Positions 17,872 through 26,868 of a stretch of DNA of 34,626 nt are shown here, piece by piece. Numbering within the stretch: the first letter of the stretch is position 1; each line of letters opens with the position of its first letter. The stretch is from positions 2,819 to 37,444 of the forward strand of contig MGGC01000032.1 in the NCBI GenBank assembly GCA_001792215.1, in the 5' to 3' direction. Source of the DNA: Candidatus Woesebacteria bacterium RIFCSPHIGHO2_01_FULL_38_10 (lineage in GTDB: Bacteria; Patescibacteriota; Microgenomatia; UBA8517). The notes beneath the pieces are model-generated. The model saw only the letters and a program-made list of their open reading frames with translations, was not told the origin of the DNA and ran no database searches. Both the position numbers and the translations under genes were made by a program.

Positions 17872-18912
17872 TTATTCACCTCCCTTCACATATTTATCAA
17901 AAAAGGCTATCGAACGATCCATGGCTATACCAAAACTGTTTGTTAAATTATGGTCATCATCTTCATAAGAGTAGAATTCAACGGTTTTACTAACCTCTTG
18001 AAGTTGACTTTTTAGTTTATCTGAAAAAGTAAATGGAACATGGGAGTCATCTTTGGCGTGTTGAAGTTGGATAGGCCCGGAAATATCTTCAACATGAGAG
18101 TTTGCCGAAATTGAGTTCCAAAACTGGGGATTTTGCTCAGGCGTACCATACTGGTCAATAAGGTTTTGCCTCCATGAAGTTGCCCAATGCGGCGTGCTCT
18201 TTGGCATCCAGTCTCTTCGTCTCCAATTGTTGACTAAATCAGAATAAGAACCAACTACCCCTGCCCAAATAACACCTGCTTTAATATCTTTGGAAATTAC
18301 CATTGAGCGAAGAGTTATTCCTCCACCCATTGAATGTCCCCACATGCCAATTCTCTTCGGGTCTGCTTCGTTGTATTTTTTCAAAGAAGCCAGGGCATTC
18401 AAAACGTCAATCGTATAGACATTTGAACCATACCCTCCTTCTGCTTTTCCTTCAGAATTACCATGTCCTCGGTAATCAGACTTGAAAACTATATAACTAT
18501 TGCGGGAAAGAGCATCAACATAAGCAACATAACGTTCAGTTGTCCGATATTGGTCAGGAGGAATAAACCCATGATTAAAAATAATCACTGGCCAGCCGTT
18601 TTTAGGCTTTGCACCTTGGGGAACTGTTAAAAGAACGTAGATTTTCAAGCCATCAGATTTGTAAGAGGCAATATACTGATTGTAATTACTCCCAGCAGGC
18701 AAGGTTTGCTCAATGGTAATGTCGCTTCCTGGATAAGATTGTTGTTGCATATACTCTATCGAAAGAGGATGAAGGTTTTCTTCTAAACCGCCTTGATTCT
18801 CCTGGTCTTCTATAAGAGTTTTGGGGGTGTTTTTTGTCAAGATAATCCCTGCAAATCCAACAGTAACAATAAGAATTAGTATCCCAATAATTTTAATCAG
18901 CTTGTTATTCAT
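17872..18912 (-). CDS. Alpha/beta hydrolase (prolyl-oligopeptidase-like), membrane anchored
   Basis: FKSDYRGHGNSEG, GMWGHSMGGGITLRSM nucleophile elbow, DDSHVPF, DDDHNL; likely start ATG at 18912 (MNNKLIKIIGILILIV), overlapping the upstream stop. Confidence 0.85.
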   Translation of the reverse strand: MNNKLIKIIGILILIVTVGFAGIILTKNTPKTLIEDQENQGGLEENLHPLSIEYMQQQSYPGSDITIEQTLPAGSNYNQYIASYKSDGLKIYVLLTVPQGAKPKNGWPVIIFNHGFIPPDQYRTTERYVAYVDALSRNSYIVFKSDYRGHGNSEGKAEGGYGSNVYTIDVLNALASLKKYNEADPKRIGMWGHSMGGGITLRSMVISKDIKAGVIWAGVVGSYSDLVNNWRRRDWMPKSTPHWATSWRQNLIDQYGTPEQNPQFWNSISANSHVEDISGPIQLQHAKDDSHVPFTFSDKLKSQLQEVSKTVEFYSYEDDDHNLTNSFGIAMDRSIAFFDKYVKGGE

Positions 18913-20128
18913 ATCGCAATGCTTCAATTGGCTGTAGGTTTGCGGCTTTTTGTGCCGGATACCAGCCAAAGAGTATTCCTATCCCTGCTGAAACCAGAAA
19001 AGCCAAAAGTATTGAATTTGGCGATATGACAAAAGGTGAATTAGTGAAGTTTGTAATTAAAAACGAAGCAAAAATTCCAACGCCAATGCCGATAATTCCA
19101 CCTGCAAAGGTGAGAATAATAGATTCTATTAAAAACTGTGTGATAATAACTTTCTTTTTTGCACCAAGGGCTTTTCGTAAACCTATCTCTCTTGTTCTTT
19201 CAGTAACAGTGACTAACATGATATTCATAATTCCGATTCCTCCTACCAAAAGTGAGATAGCAGCTACTCCTGCTAAAAGGGTTGTGAAAGTACCGGTTAC
19301 CTGATTAACAGTATTTAAGATATCCTGTTGATTAAAGATGGAAAAGTTAGCTTGAGCGGGATCATTCAGTTTATGTCTTGCTAAAAGCAAGTATCCAACT
19401 TCATTTTGCGCATCAACCATTACATCGCCAGACTTTGCCTCAAGAGCAATTGAGGTAAGATGGTCGGCACCGAATAATTGTTTTTGGGCTGTCGTGAGCG
19501 GTACCCAAACAACATCATCCTGGTTTTGGAAACCTGTTCCGCCTTTTGAGGTCGTAATTCCAATAATAATAAAAGTCTGGCCACTTATTCTCACTGTCTG
19601 TCCTATTGGACTTACTCCTTCGTCAAAAAGGTTTGTCACGACGGTTGGACCGAGTACTGCTACTTTTGCTATGCTATTAACTTGTTGTTCGCTGATGAAG
19701 TTACCTTGTGCCATAGTTACTTTTCTAATATCAGCATAAGTAGGCGTTACTCCCATAATTTGCGTATTAGTGTTTGCTCTTCCGGTGGTTACTTGAGTTC
19801 TACTCGAATACTCAGGAGAAACTTTATTTATAGTTGTTATTTGAGGGGAGTTTTTAATGGCCTCTGCGTCCTCCATGGTTAACGTAGTTCCTCCACCTGC
19901 CGCACCTCTGACTCCACCTTGGTTTTGGCCTGCCGGTTGAACTGTTAAGAGATTAGATCCTAGTGATTGGATTTGTGATTGTACAGCTTGTTGACTGGCT
20001 TGTCCTAAAGAAACTAAGGCAATCACACTTCCTATGCCAATCACAATACCTAAAGTAGCAAGACCTGTTCTTAGTTTATTGATCGTTAATGTTTGGACTG
20101 CCTCACTAATGATTTCCATGTACTCCAT
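18905..20128 (-). CDS. MacB-like ABC transporter permease
   Basis: MacB_PCD and FtsX-type TM region: LRTGLATLGIVIGIGSVIALVSLG, GIGIMNIMLVTVTERTREIGLRKALGAKK. Confidence 0.93.
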   Translation of the reverse strand: MEYMEIISEAVQTLTINKLRTGLATLGIVIGIGSVIALVSLGQASQQAVQSQIQSLGSNLLTVQPAGQNQGGVRGAAGGGTTLTMEDAEAIKNSPQITTINKVSPEYSSRTQVTTGRANTNTQIMGVTPTYADIRKVTMAQGNFISEQQVNSIAKVAVLGPTVVTNLFDEGVSPIGQTVRISGQTFIIIGITTSKGGTGFQNQDDVVWVPLTTAQKQLFGADHLTSIALEAKSGDVMVDAQNEVGYLLLARHKLNDPAQANFSIFNQQDILNTVNQVTGTFTTLLAGVAAISLLVGGIGIMNIMLVTVTERTREIGLRKALGAKKKVIITQFLIESIILTFAGGIIGIGVGIFASFLITNFTNSPFVISPNSILLAFLVSAGIGILFGWYPAQKAANLQPIEALRYE

Positions 20129-20129
20129 A

Positions 20130-20837
20130 TTATTTTTTTACCTTTCTTCGTTTATGACCATTACCGTCACCGACAACCTTTCCGTCTTTAATATGAATAA
20201 TTCTTTTGGCATGTTTAGCAATATCTAATTCGTGAGTAATCATCACGATGGTATGACCTTCTTCGTTTAAGTTTTGGAAAATGGCCATAATCTCTTCGGC
20301 TTGAACGCTGGCGATATTTCCTGTTGGCTCATCTGCAAGTAAGATTGCCGGATTCATTGCTAAACCTCGGGCAATTGCCACCCTTTGTTGCTGGCCACCC
20401 GATAATTGATTTGAGGTATGTTCCATTCGATCTTCAAGCCCTACCATTTTCAAGTATTTTTTGGCTTTCTCTAATCTTCCTTCTTTTGGTATGTCCGCAT
20501 AGGTCATGGGCAACATGACGTTTTGCAGGGCAGTTCTTCTAGGGAGTAAATTAAAAGACTGGAACACGAATCCTATTTTTTTATTTCGAATTTCAGCTAA
20601 TTCATCGTCGTTTAGTTTACTCACACTTTGTCCATCCAAGACATACTCACCATTCGTTGGTGTATCTAGTGCTCCGAGGATATGCATGAGAGTAGACTTT
20701 CCAGACCCGGACGGCCCCATAATAGCTACAAATTCACCTTTGTTTATCTCAAAGGAAACATCAGCAAGGGCCACTGTTTCGACTGCACCGGTTCTATACA
20801 CTTTGGAAAGATGTGTTGCTTGAATAATTGCATACAT
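20130..20837 (-). CDS. MacB/LolD-type ABC transporter ATPase
   Basis: Walker A GPSGSGKST, LSGGQQQRVAIARGLAMNPAILLADEPTGN. Confidence 0.95.
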   Translation of the reverse strand: MYAIIQATHLSKVYRTGAVETVALADVSFEINKGEFVAIMGPSGSGKSTLMHILGALDTPTNGEYVLDGQSVSKLNDDELAEIRNKKIGFVFQSFNLLPRRTALQNVMLPMTYADIPKEGRLEKAKKYLKMVGLEDRMEHTSNQLSGGQQQRVAIARGLAMNPAILLADEPTGNIASVQAEEIMAIFQNLNEEGHTIVMITHELDIAKHAKRIIHIKDGKVVGDGNGHKRRKVKK

Positions 20838-20840
20838 AGG

Positions 20841-22160
20841 TTACCTTCTAATTCCGCCTCCACCTGCACCACCAAATCCGCCCCTTCCTCCGAATCCGCC
20901 AAAAGGTGATGTTACTCCCTGTGAGCTGGCGCCATTTTGAGGAGTGGTACTTCCCGTTACAACCGTATCTCCTTCCTGTATTCCTGAAATAATTTCAGTT
21001 TGTGTATCATTTGAGTCACCAATCTCTATAGGTACCGAAGTTATCTGGCCATTTCCCATTACTCTAACAGTCGATTGTCCGTTTGAGATTTGAACCGCTG
21101 CTGATGGGACTAAGATGACGTTATCTTTAATACTTGTAATAATGGTGGCATTAACAGCCATATTGGGATAGATATTGTCTAATGCTGAATCAAAAGTTAT
21201 GGTTGTCGGATACGTCGTTACCCCGGAACTGACAGAACCATTTGTATTGACTGTTGAAACCTTTCCCGTAAATGTTTTATTTGGGAATGCGTCTAATGTA
21301 AGTGTTACTTTTTGACCAGGCTTAACTTTTATTACATCGATCTCTGTTAGGTTTATGGCAGCTTGAAGACTGCTTTGTTCTGCGATGATAGTTCCGACAC
21401 TTTGACTGGAACTGCCCCCTGTTGTAGTTGAAGAGGTTGTTTGAGTACTGCTAATTGGCAAACCCTGTGTAAGCGTTAAGCCTGATATTTTTCCCGCCAT
21501 AGGAGCAGTAATAGTTGAGGAAAGTTGAATATAGGAAAGCCACGAACTATTTAAAGAAGCCCGTGCTTGATTGATAACACCCTCCTGGTTTTTATAATCT
21601 GCTTCTGCCTGTAACCATTCAGCATTTTCTATAATGTACTGCGGGTCTGATTTATCGGCTTCACTAGGATTTTGTATAGCTCCTTTATCATTCATAAATG
21701 CTTGATTTGCCTTAAACAACGCTGACTGAAGTGAATTTATCTTTGCCTGTGCGCTTTTGAGTGAATTCTGGGCAGATAAATAACTTGCCCAAGCAGCAGC
21801 CTGCTTTTGTTGCGAGGCAGTATCAAGGGTAATCTCGGCAATCTTTTGACCTTGAGTAACAGTGTCTCCATCTTGAACATAAACTTCTTTCACAATTCCT
21901 GTTGTGGAAGTTGTAATACTGGCACTACTGCCTTGAGAAATTGTTCCAGATGCAGAAACAGAAGTAATAAGAGCACCTTTTTCTGCTTGAGCGGTTTGGT
22001 ATTGAGGTTGCTGGTTGTTTGTACCTAGAATTCGCGGTATGGAAATCCAACCAAGACCTATAACAAGTGCAAGAATCAGTAATTTCTTAACTAGTGAAGC
22101 CTTTACAAACCAATTTTTAGCACCTATTAACTTGCCAAGAAATGCCTTTGTTAAAGCCAT
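20841..22160 (-). CDS. MacA-like periplasmic adaptor (HlyD family) with Gly-rich C-terminal tail
   Basis: SGTISQGSSASITTSTTGIVKEVYVQDGDTVTQGQKIAEI; coiled-coil; tail SPFGGFGGRGGFGGAGGGGIRR. Confidence 0.9.
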   Translation of the reverse strand: MALTKAFLGKLIGAKNWFVKASLVKKLLILALVIGLGWISIPRILGTNNQQPQYQTAQAEKGALITSVSASGTISQGSSASITTSTTGIVKEVYVQDGDTVTQGQKIAEITLDTASQQKQAAAWASYLSAQNSLKSAQAKINSLQSALFKANQAFMNDKGAIQNPSEADKSDPQYIIENAEWLQAEADYKNQEGVINQARASLNSSWLSYIQLSSTITAPMAGKISGLTLTQGLPISSTQTTSSTTTGGSSSQSVGTIIAEQSSLQAAINLTEIDVIKVKPGQKVTLTLDAFPNKTFTGKVSTVNTNGSVSSGVTTYPTTITFDSALDNIYPNMAVNATIITSIKDNVILVPSAAVQISNGQSTVRVMGNGQITSVPIEIGDSNDTQTEIISGIQEGDTVVTGSTTPQNGASSQGVTSPFGGFGGRGGFGGAGGGGIRR

Positions 22161-22183
22161 ATGAATGAATTCTAAAGTGAGAA

Positions 22184-22203
22184 GCTTAAAAGTGGCTTAA
22201 AAA
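22184..22203. promoter_or_regulatory. Putative OmpR/PhoB-type operator, direct repeats upstream of the adaptor gene
   Basis: GCTTAAAAG (22184-22192) and GCTTAAAAA (22195-22203), 11-nt spacing; minus-strand TAGAAT follows, 8 nt before the adaptor ATG. Confidence 0.6.
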
Positions 22204-23255
22204 TGCGATGTTTGGGAGTAACCAACTGGAAGTTGAATTATAAACGTCGTTCCTTTGTTTAGCCGACTTTGAGCCAAGATTGAACCATTGTGGGTTTCAA
22301 CAATCTGTTTGGCAATAGATAAACCTAAGCCATATCCTGCTACCTTTGAACGAGACTTATCAGCCCGATAAAACCTATCAAAAATATACGGAAGATCTTT
22401 TTCACCAATACCCATTCCTTTATCCGACACTCTAATTTCTACATGATGATCCGTCTTTTGTGATGAGAGTTTTATTTCAGATTGCTCCGGACTGTACTTG
22501 ATTGCATTATCAAGAAGGATAACGAATAATTCAGTCAAACTTTGCTGCTCTCCTTTAAGGATATCGTCATCAACTTCATTCTTTATGATAATGTGTTTTT
22601 GCTTAGCAAGAGGAATTACTTTTTTCAATGCTGCCTCAATAATTTCAAGAAGAGATACGTCGGAGAATTTAAGATGTCCTATTCTTTTCTGCTGTTGAGT
22701 AAGTTCAATTAAATTCTCAGCGAGTCTCTGTAAACTAACAATTTCCTCAAACCCACTTTTGATGAGTTGTTTTGCTTCTTTAAGATTCATTTTCTTCTCA
22801 TCCAGCATTGCTACCTCAAACTCGCTCCGAAGTGAAGTAAGAGGCGTTTTTAATTCATGAGAAGCGTCAGTAATAAATCTGTTTTGCTCGTCCATCATTT
22901 TTTTAATTGGTCGAAGTGTTCTTCCCGCAAGAAAATAGCCGAGTCCACCGGTTATAACCAAAATACCTGCGTTTGCAAGAGTAAGCATCAATAAGATACG
23001 ATGCTTGGTTTCTTCGATAAGTTCGGGATTTATAGGAACACGGTCCCTGAATAAAACATGCCTTCTATCTGATGGAGGTAATAGATCACCTTCTTCAAGT
23101 CTCCTTTCAATAAAAAATCTCTGCGCCCTTTCAAAACGGTCTATTTCAACTGTAAGCACACGATAGATAACAAGGCTAAATAGAATGCTCAAAGTCATTA
23201 TGATAATAAGATACCAAGCAGTTAGTTTTAGTCTTGCAAAATGAAATGTACTCAT
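22197..23255 (-). CDS. Sensor histidine kinase
   Basis: Two TM helices, FITDASHELKTPLTSL H-box, LFVILLDNAIKYSPE N-box, GLGLSIAKQIVETHNGSI. Confidence 0.95.
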   Translation of the reverse strand: MSTFHFARLKLTAWYLIIIMTLSILFSLVIYRVLTVEIDRFERAQRFFIERRLEEGDLLPPSDRRHVLFRDRVPINPELIEETKHRILLMLTLANAGILVITGGLGYFLAGRTLRPIKKMMDEQNRFITDASHELKTPLTSLRSEFEVAMLDEKKMNLKEAKQLIKSGFEEIVSLQRLAENLIELTQQQKRIGHLKFSDVSLLEIIEAALKKVIPLAKQKHIIIKNEVDDDILKGEQQSLTELFVILLDNAIKYSPEQSEIKLSSQKTDHHVEIRVSDKGMGIGEKDLPYIFDRFYRADKSRSKVAGYGLGLSIAKQIVETHNGSILAQSRLNKGTTFIIQLPVGYSQTSHF

Positions 23256-23258
23256 AGT

Positions 23259-23939
23259 TTAAGGTTTTTCTGATAGTTTATATCCACTAAATCCTTTGAC
23301 AGTGTGTATCAAGTGTTTATCAGGAAAGGGTTCATCAACTTTGCTTCGCAAATGACGAATGTATACTTCTACAGAATTGGGGAGCACGTCAGCATCATAG
23401 TTCCAAACATGGTTGATTATTTGTCCTTTGGTAACAACTTGATTTTTATGTCGCATGAGATATTCCAAAAGTGCATATTCTTTATTGGAAAGTCTAATTC
23501 TATTGCCACCTCGTTTCACTTCATAATTAGTGGTATCGAGGGTAAGATTTGCAACAGTTAAAACTGTACCAACAGAGTTTTGGGGACGGCGAGTTAAGGC
23601 TCTTATGCGGACTAAGAGTTCAGCAAACGCAAAAGGTTTTGTCAAATAATCATCTGCGCCTGAATTAAAACCCAGTACTTTATCTTCAACCTGACTTTTT
23701 GAAGTAAGCATTAAGATAGGGATATGAATGTTTTGCGCGCGTAACTTCTTACAAATTTCAATGCCATCCATTCCGGGAAGCATAATGTCAAGAATAATGA
23801 CATCGTATTGTTCAGAGGAGGCCATGTCATAGCCTTCAACCCCGTCATATACCACATCAACCGCATATGATTCATGAGTTAGTCCTTTTTTAACGGCATT
23901 GGCAATTTTATGCTCGTCTTCAATAACGAGTACTCGCAT
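23259..23939 (-). CDS. OmpR/PhoB-family response regulator
   Basis: MRVLVIEDEHKIANAVKKGL, DVIILDIMLPGMDGIEIC, winged-helix EYALLEYLMRHKNQVVTKGQIINHVW. Confidence 0.96.
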   Translation of the reverse strand: MRVLVIEDEHKIANAVKKGLTHESYAVDVVYDGVEGYDMASSEQYDVIILDIMLPGMDGIEICKKLRAQNIHIPILMLTSKSQVEDKVLGFNSGADDYLTKPFAFAELLVRIRALTRRPQNSVGTVLTVANLTLDTTNYEVKRGGNRIRLSNKEYALLEYLMRHKNQVVTKGQIINHVWNYDADVLPNSVEVYIRHLRSKVDEPFPDKHLIHTVKGFSGYKLSEKP

Positions 23940-23960
23940 AGAGACATATTATAGCGTAAG

Positions 23961-23981
23961 AGCTTAAAAGTAGCTTAAAAG
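23961..23981. promoter_or_regulatory. Putative OmpR/PhoB-type operator, direct repeats upstream of the response-regulator gene
   Basis: AGCTTAAAAG (23961-23970) and AGCTTAAAAG (23972-23981), 11-nt spacing; minus-strand TATAAT follows, 8 nt before ATG. Confidence 0.65.
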
Positions 23982-24023
23982 AATTAGCGGGAATGAGGTA
24001 AAAATCGAGTATAATAGATCGCT

Positions 24024-24401
24024 ATGTCAACTAATCCGAAGTTCAAAAAATGGTTAGAATGGATTGAGCAAATAAAAGATGATACAGAAGCGCTCCTCAT
24101 AAATAAGGCAATCTATGAGCGTTGTTTTGGGATTGTAAGGGCCAACCCTGAAGTACAATCACCGTCTGACTTCCATGAGTGAACAGTAAGGAATTATGGA
24201 AGCTTTATAGTCATGGCCATTAGACGACAACTGGATACCGATTCCGAAGTTGTTTCGCTAAAAAGACTTCTTAGGGAATTAAAAGATAGTCCAACCTTGT
24301 TAACAAAGAAATGGTATCGGACTTTATATTCAGATTTAGATGATAGGTTGCCAATTCCAGCATCAGCCTTCGCAGACGGGGATTTCGAACCGCTAAATTA
24401 G
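24024..24401 (+). CDS. Small conserved-hypothetical gene interrupted by one in-frame TGA (24180-24182)
   Basis: MSTNPKFKKWLEWIEQIKDDTEALLINKAIYERCFGIVRANPEVQSPSDFHE(TGA)TVRNYGSFIVMAIRRQLDTDSEVVSLKRLLRELKDSPTLLTKKW...; both halves in one frame. Confidence 0.6.
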
Positions 24402-24490
24402 GCTGTTCCTTTGGTCTAATGCAGCAGTTTAAGGGTACTAAACCCTCGTTATGGGTCGCTTACCAGTTGATGTTCGAACTTGGATTAGCC
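24401..24490 (+). other. Degenerate tRNA-like element
   Basis: Terminal GGCTGTTCC/GGATTAGCC nearly complementary; D-loop-like TGGTCTAATGCAGCA; AGGG-TACTAAA-CCCT hairpin; GTTCGAA. Confidence 0.25.
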
Positions 24491-24712
24491 TTAACCCTAC
24501 CGATATAATTTCACTTAACTACATTGCGTTATAAGCTCATCTTTATATAAACCAAAATAATTAGAATTAGACTTTTTCCTTCATAAGCTCTGATTTATAC
24601 TTAAACTTCATTAGATATTCTAATAAAATCAGGCGACAAAAGTTTTTGAGTTGCCTATAGTTGTTCATCATATCTTAACAGACTATAATATACCCTTATA
24701 ATTAATATTAAG

Positions 24713-25531
24713 ATGAGACTAAACCATAAAAGCGGTTTAAATACAAACTCTTCTGTTCGGGAGTCTGGTCTTTCCGGCAAAATAACGTCAAAATTTGATC
24801 CCAAAAGGGTTAGTGTTTTTGTGCTTTGTGGGGGCTACGGCACAAGACTGAGGGATTTAACAAAGGATAGTGTGCCTAAACCATTATTTCCTATAAATGG
24901 TAAACCTATTATCGAATATAATATCCAACCATTAATTGATGCTGGTGTTGGTCAAATAAACTTTGTAGTTGCCCATCAGGGTGAGAAAATAGTTAGACAC
25001 TTTGAGACCTCAACTATTAGGAATACGACTCAGATCACATTTACTGATCAAGGCGAGCCAAACGGCGTTATAACTGGACTCCAATTGGCATTACATAAAT
25101 ATCTAAAACCTTCGGATAACTATTTTATTATTTCAGACGGAGATACGATAAGACATGGGTTTGAGATTAAAGAGTTTTTTCTGTCACACAAGCAATCGAG
25201 AGCGGCTTCAACTTTATTAACAACTTCTGTAGAGAAAACTGAGAAACATTATGGAGTTCTTACCAATGAGAGGAATTATGTGGAAAAAATCGTTTGTTAC
25301 CCACCTTCTGGAACTATTAAAGACAACAGAATATTTGCGGGTTTAATAATGTGTAATAAGACAATTAAAAAATTAATTTTAAAAAAAGAACATGAAGATT
25401 TATCTTGGTATGGATTACTTACAAGCTTGGTAGCTTCAGGTGAAGCGGGTACGCATACTGGGAATTTTTTGTATTTTAATATAAATTCTCCGGATGTGGT
25501 GGTAGAAGTAGAGTCAATATTAAAATTATGA
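24713..25531 (+). CDS. Sugar nucleotidyltransferase (NTP_transferase family)
   Basis: VFVLCGGYGTRLRDLTKDSVPKPLFPINGKPIIEYNIQPL. Confidence 0.9.
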   Translation: MRLNHKSGLNTNSSVRESGLSGKITSKFDPKRVSVFVLCGGYGTRLRDLTKDSVPKPLFPINGKPIIEYNIQPLIDAGVGQINFVVAHQGEKIVRHFETSTIRNTTQITFTDQGEPNGVITGLQLALHKYLKPSDNYFIISDGDTIRHGFEIKEFFLSHKQSRAASTLLTTSVEKTEKHYGVLTNERNYVEKIVCYPPSGTIKDNRIFAGLIMCNKTIKKLILKKEHEDLSWYGLLTSLVASGEAGTHTGNFLYFNINSPDVVVEVESILKL

Positions 25532-26838
25532 AAAGAAAAATAATAATCTTAGGAGGTGGATTGGCTGGGGTTGAATTTGGTAAAAATCTGAAAGAGGCTG
25601 GTTTTGATTTTCTAATTCTAGAAAAAGAAAACAAAATTGGCGGGCTGGCTCGTACAAATAACACTGGAAGATATTATTGGGATTTTGGAGTACATGCGCT
25701 GTATAGTAAAGATCCTAAAACAACTGATTATTTGAAATCTCTTCCTTTAAAGATGAATGTTATCAAGAGAAAAGTTAAAGTCTTCCACAGAGGTAAAAAT
25801 GGTAAAGTTTATCTTTTGGATTATCCATTTGAGATGGGTGTTAAAGATTTACCTTTGAAAGCAAAGATTGAATGTGTAATTGGATATTTAATTGCCTCTA
25901 TCAAACCGAAGAAAAAATTAGTCACGTTAGCAGATTGGATCGATCGTTATTGCGGTTTTGGCATAGCAAAACACTTTATGATTCCATATAACAAAAAAAT
26001 CTGGAGTTGTGAGTTATCTCAAATATCTACTGAATTAGTCAGTATTAAAATAGAACCGGCTCCTTTTTATGAATTTTTCTTGTCTGCGTTTGGTAAAACT
26101 ATTATTGGGCGGAAATCGCAAGCTGAGTTTTTCTATCCAGAACAAGGAATCCAAAGTTTCATAGATTATCTCGCACTAAACATCAGATCACATATTAAGT
26201 TAAACACATCAGTAAAAAATCTTGTCAAGAAACAAGATCAATGGGTTATAACCACAGAAGAAGGAAAAACCTATGAAGGTACAGATGTCATCTCTACTAT
26301 TCCAGTTACAGATTTACTAAGAAAGGTTGAGGTTTCGGGATTACCGAAGAGCTTTAACACATTCAAATGGAACAATACGTATTTTGTTATGGTTGGACTC
26401 AAAAAAAGATTAAAGTTTAATTATGTGCACGATTGTCAATGGGTTTTCTTTAAAGGTGATGAATCATTTTATAGAATTTCTATGATGCATGCCTTTAGCC
26501 CAAAATTTCCTACAACACTCGTTGCTGAGATTACACAAAATGTAATCACCGAAGAGGTTAGAGTAGATGTAATAAAACAAAAAGTTATTAAGGATCTTGT
26601 TCGTCTCAATATTATTGAATCTGAAGACTGGGTTGAATCCACTGATATTAAACTCATAGACCATACGTATCCTATCCCGACATTAGGATTAAACGAAAAA
26701 AAGAAAGTGATAAGTGAAAGCTTGGGGAAGAAAAAACTTTATTTACTGGGAAGAAATGGCAATTGGGATTATATTAATATGGATGGCGTGATAAATGCAG
26801 CAGATGATTTATTTTCCAAACTATTTACAACAAAATGA
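25528..26838 (+). CDS. FAD/NAD(P)-dependent oxidoreductase, UDP-galactopyranose mutase / amine-oxidase-like
   Basis: KRKIIILGGGLAGVEFGKNLKEAGFDFLILEKENKIGGLART dinucleotide-binding motif; ATGA overlap with preceding gene. Confidence 0.82.
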   Translation: MKRKIIILGGGLAGVEFGKNLKEAGFDFLILEKENKIGGLARTNNTGRYYWDFGVHALYSKDPKTTDYLKSLPLKMNVIKRKVKVFHRGKNGKVYLLDYPFEMGVKDLPLKAKIECVIGYLIASIKPKKKLVTLADWIDRYCGFGIAKHFMIPYNKKIWSCELSQISTELVSIKIEPAPFYEFFLSAFGKTIIGRKSQAEFFYPEQGIQSFIDYLALNIRSHIKLNTSVKNLVKKQDQWVITTEEGKTYEGTDVISTIPVTDLLRKVEVSGLPKSFNTFKWNNTYFVMVGLKKRLKFNYVHDCQWVFFKGDESFYRISMMHAFSPKFPTTLVAEITQNVITEEVRVDVIKQKVIKDLVRLNIIESEDWVESTDIKLIDHTYPIPTLGLNEKKKVISESLGKKKLYLLGRNGNWDYINMDGVINAADDLFSKLFTTK

Positions 26839-26868
26839 GCTACTATATACTATAGCCAGAAAACGATA

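Noticed and set aside
24401-24490. Functional amber-suppressor tRNA (CUA)
   Set aside because: Position 33 would be A, T-stem does not pair, and the interruptions are TGA, which CUA would not read.
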